A stretch of DNA of 64,000 nucleotides, from the NCBI GenBank assembly GCA_033030425.1, contig JAUFSD010000007.1:1178001-1242000 (forward strand), in the 5' to 3' direction. This document shows positions 61,231 to 64,000 of the stretch, one piece after another. The notes under the pieces were generated by a model. It did no database searches, was not told the DNA's origin, and worked only from the letters and a program-made list of their open reading frames with translations. Every line of letters starts with the position of its first letter. Position 1 is the stretch's first letter. A program made the translations under genes and the position numbers. This DNA comes from Verpa conica (Eukaryota; Ascomycota; Pezizomycetes; Pezizales; Morchellaceae).

Positions 61231-63641
61231 TTAGTTTCCAGACCATTCTGTTCCGCTATTTGTCGTTTGACCAGAGTTATTGGTCCGGGGGAAGATTGGG
61301 ATGGTCTCCAAATTCTCCCATCCACCCATGCTTCCAGTTTGCCCGGAAAAATTACCGTTCATCTGAGCTTGCTGTTGATGTTGTTGCTGTTGCGCCATCA
61401 TAGACTGTCTAAATGGATTAGTGCCGCCGGTTGTGGAAGGAACCGACAGTGCCGCGGAAGCAGCCGAAGAACCAGTTGGGTTTGGACTGGTAGCGAGATT
61501 ACGAGCAAATGGATTGGTGCCAGTCGGAAGTGAGCGAACAGTTGGCTGTTGGGATAGGGGTATGGATTGTTGAGTGGATTGTACATTGTAGGAAGATGTA
61601 GATTGTGTAGAGATGGGGAAGACAGGAGCTGTAGCCGTCAAATTGGTAGGCGAAGACTGAGATGCTGCTCTCGCAAAGGGATTCGTAGATTTCTGAATTG
61701 GTGGGGAAGTGGCGTATGAACTGAGAGATTGATTTGAAGTAACTGATCCAGTCATCATCATAGATTGACGGAACGGATTAGTATCTGTCTGGCCTGTGGA
61801 AAGGCTGAGTGCCGGGGAAATTCCTTGAGAGGGAGAGAATGTTGGAGGTTGTTGCAAAGTCTGGGGAAACTGTTGCGGAACAGTCGGGATTGGAGGGGGA
61901 GACACTGCAGTTTGATCTGAGGGAGTATAGCCACCGAAGCCAGCACCCGTGAAATTTGGCTGCACTTGATTAGATTGCTGGGGTGGTAAATGGTTTGTTT
62001 GTATAATTGGGACAGGGACTTGTTGAGCCTGTGAGTAAGGGTTCTGCGGCTGGTACGCAATTGGATATGCTGGTCCTGTTTGGGTCGAAAATTGGTGCTG
62101 TGTAATAAATGGCGGTTGCCCTGTGGTGAAAATGGTATCAGGTTGTTGAGTGTATTGGGCCTGGATCTGAGGGACCTGGGATAACTCCTGTTGGTTTCCG
62201 AACATAGGGGTTTGCTCCGACTCAATAGATTCAAAGAAATCAATAAGATCTGGAGCAACAGCCCTTGGTTGGGCCGGTTCCGGCATAGAGGTAGCGGGTG
62301 TAGGGCTAGGAAATCTTTGGGCAGCGGCAGTTTTTGACTGCTGGCCAGGGGGTGGTGAGCCCGGCTTGACAGAAGTAGGAATGGGTTTTCCAGTCCTCTT
62401 CGCCTCTTGAGTGGCGAGATAATTTCTTCTATTGGAGTCAAATTCAGGGTCATGCAGATATTCCTCTAGTGACGATGTAAGACTAGTAGGCGCATGTTTG
62501 AGATTAGGGATCTGTAGGCGAGTTGCTGTTTCTACTGATCTTGCTTGCTGCAGATACTCAACAACATCAGCAGTCTGCTTGGTAAAGGTCTTGTAGATTT
62601 CTAAGCCACGCTCCGCATCGTAACGAGACATTTCAAAGTAGTGTTCTGCAAGCGCAAGGTTATAAATAATTAGCCTCCTTCGTACTCAAAGGGCATAGAA
62701 ATGCAAACCTAAGACATTTATCACTCCTTCATTCACGACATGGAACAAAACCAAAAGGTCCATCACGAGCAGCCTGAACGCCAGCAATGAAATCTCGTTA
62801 TCAACATCTGTTTCCAGAAACTAAGCATGCAAATCAGCAAAGCTGCTTTATTCCGGAATATTAAGACTATAAGGCCGAGAAAGATGGTATTCATACTGTA
62901 CACTTCAACAACGCCCTTATCTGCGTTTGTACACACTCAACCTCTCGGAGGAGTCCCTTCTCTATACTTAACTTTCTTAACCTTCCTTCACCGCTCCTAA
63001 CGTAGTCTGTTCTTACGTCACCGTATGTTCTCGCTCTTTCAAGGAGGTATTGTGAGTAATGTCTGATGTTTCTTCCTTGTTCCTGGGCTATAGTAAATTA
63101 AAAGTCAGCTATATATCTTAGTATGCCATAAGACACCCTATACAAGATGCGAGGTGATAATAAAAAAAGTTGTACACACCATCAGAGTAATGACTAACAG
63201 TGATGAGCCGTGGATGCTTACGGAGGTAGCGGAGGGTTACCTCGCGCTCCCCCTCACGTATCATGAGATGAACAATAATGAGAGATTTGAAGACAATCTA
63301 ATCATACCAGAATGCCGTGTTAGATAGGGCTTGTTTAAATTGGTTATGATAGAGCTGACCGTCCATGTTTGATCCTTAACTCGGTTGTTCAGTGCCCGAA
63401 AGACTTCAGCAATACCGGCTTCGCCGGCATGAGTCGCAATAAGGATATGTTCGACATATTTAGATTTTGGGGCCGCAAGCTTAACCTTAGTCGCTCCCTA
63501 TTCACAAGTCAGCACCAAAACCACCCCCATTTTTCAGCTCATCCAATCTTTCCACCTTCCACCTTTCTGCCGCCGTAAACTCCGCGTCGCAAATCGAAGG
63601 AACAGACATGCCTTCACTGATTTCTCAAAGGAGGTAGCCAT
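61231..63641 (-). CDS. AP180/CALM-type clathrin assembly protein (ANTH domain, Yap1801/2-like)
   Basis: Six minus-strand exons: 63612-63641, 63360-63497, 63180-63297, 62897-63087, 62709-62820 and 61231-62645; 667 aa. The ANTH domain occupies roughly residues 1-290: MATSFEKSVKGATKVKLAAP, KSKYVEHILIATHAGEAGIA, FKSLIIVHLMIREGE, AFRLLVMDLLVLFHVVNEGV, DAERGLEIYKTFTKQT. It should bind PtdIns(4,5)P2 at the plasma membrane. The Gln/Pro/Ser-rich tail holds four NPF motifs (486, 518, 574 and 606) for EH-domain partners such as Ede1/Pan1, and PDLIDFF (329-334), a clathrin-box-like motif. The role is cargo and clathrin recruitment in endocytosis. The first intron appears to start with GC (AAG|GCATGT), the only reading that joins SVK to GATK. 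Confidence 0.93.
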
Positions 63642-64000
63642 CTTTCCACTCCCGAAATCTTCGACGTCCTTACGTCAACGTCCCAAGTAGTAGATTCTCC
63701 CCACCTTGGTTATGCTCCAGCAGAACTCGGTCTTTAGCCACTAGTATTGCTGAATTTTCTAGCTAGTCCTCCCTACGTAGATCCAGGTGTGCTGAATTCT
63801 TAATTTACTGACCTGGCTTGGCGTTTTGATGCCGCTGTTGAGAGCAGGACTACCAGGCGGGAATTCTAGACGACGTATTAAAGCGGGCGGGGAAAGGTGC
63901 CGAGAATGACGAAATACCTGCACCGACTGAACTTAATCACTTACTGGCCAGCGTTATGCAAACTCATGTAGTGTATGGAGAAGACTAGTGCGATAGATAT
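63642..64000. other. Upstream of the AP180-like gene, window edge
   Basis: Promoter region on the minus strand; no other gene start was recognised before the window ends. Confidence 0.5.

Noticed and set aside
1..64000. tRNA, rRNA, snRNA genes and CRISPR arrays
   Set aside because: Scanning for T-arm GGTTCRA boxes and regular spaced repeats gave no convincing hit; tRNAscan-SE or Infernal would be decisive.

Overview
The window is nuclear DNA of a filamentous ascomycete (Pezizomycotina). The genes are split by short GT-AG introns of about 45-125 bp with CTAAC/CTGAC-like branch sites. They encode typical eukaryotic housekeeping proteins: beta-tubulin, tail-anchored Ubc6, mitochondrial Sam50, Nfu1 and an AP180-type endocytic adaptor. 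Gene density is low (about one gene per 3-4 kb) and spacers are long and AT-rich, holding decayed mobile DNA. That would suit a Pezizomycetes-like genome, but this placement is inference only. I re-spliced every multi-exon gene by hand; reading frame closed across all proposed introns.

Layout. 0-18 kb: CENP-P/Ctf19-like kinetochore protein (+), Moco-sulfurase-like PLP enzyme without MOSC domain (-), beta-tubulin with ten exons (+), HSL-type alpha/beta hydrolase with a doubtful 5' end (+), a stop-riddled Tc1/mariner remnant, then Ubc6 (-). 19-29 kb: a same-strand (-) run of Sam50, a PIF1 helicase carrying a presequence plus an RNase H1-type hybrid-binding domain, an aldo-keto reductase, and an intact DD34E transposase. 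32-48 kb: secreted copper amine oxidase (+, nine exons), a small unknown protein (+), a pantothenate/allantoate-type MFS permease (-, eight exons), a class II aldolase-like protein (+), and a triose-phosphate-transporter family protein fused to a DUF3431 domain (-). 48-54 kb: gene desert with a MITE-like element and a decayed Thr/Val-rich coding region. 54-64 kb: small coiled-coil protein (+), BRCT protein with PP1-docking and KEN motifs (+), Nfu1 (+), and an AP180/CALM-type ANTH adaptor (-) whose first intron appears to be GC-AG.

No operon-like metabolic cluster is evident. Three products are predicted mitochondrial (Sam50, Nfu1, PIF1) and at least three act at membranes (Ubc6, the AP180-like adaptor, the TPT fusion), but they look independently regulated. 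The features most worth following are the TPT-DUF3431 fusion, the hybrid-binding-domain PIF1, a strong intergenic recurrence of the palindromic octamer TACATGTA, a 26-bp perfect palindrome in front of nfu1, and the contrast between a dead and an intact Tc1-type element.
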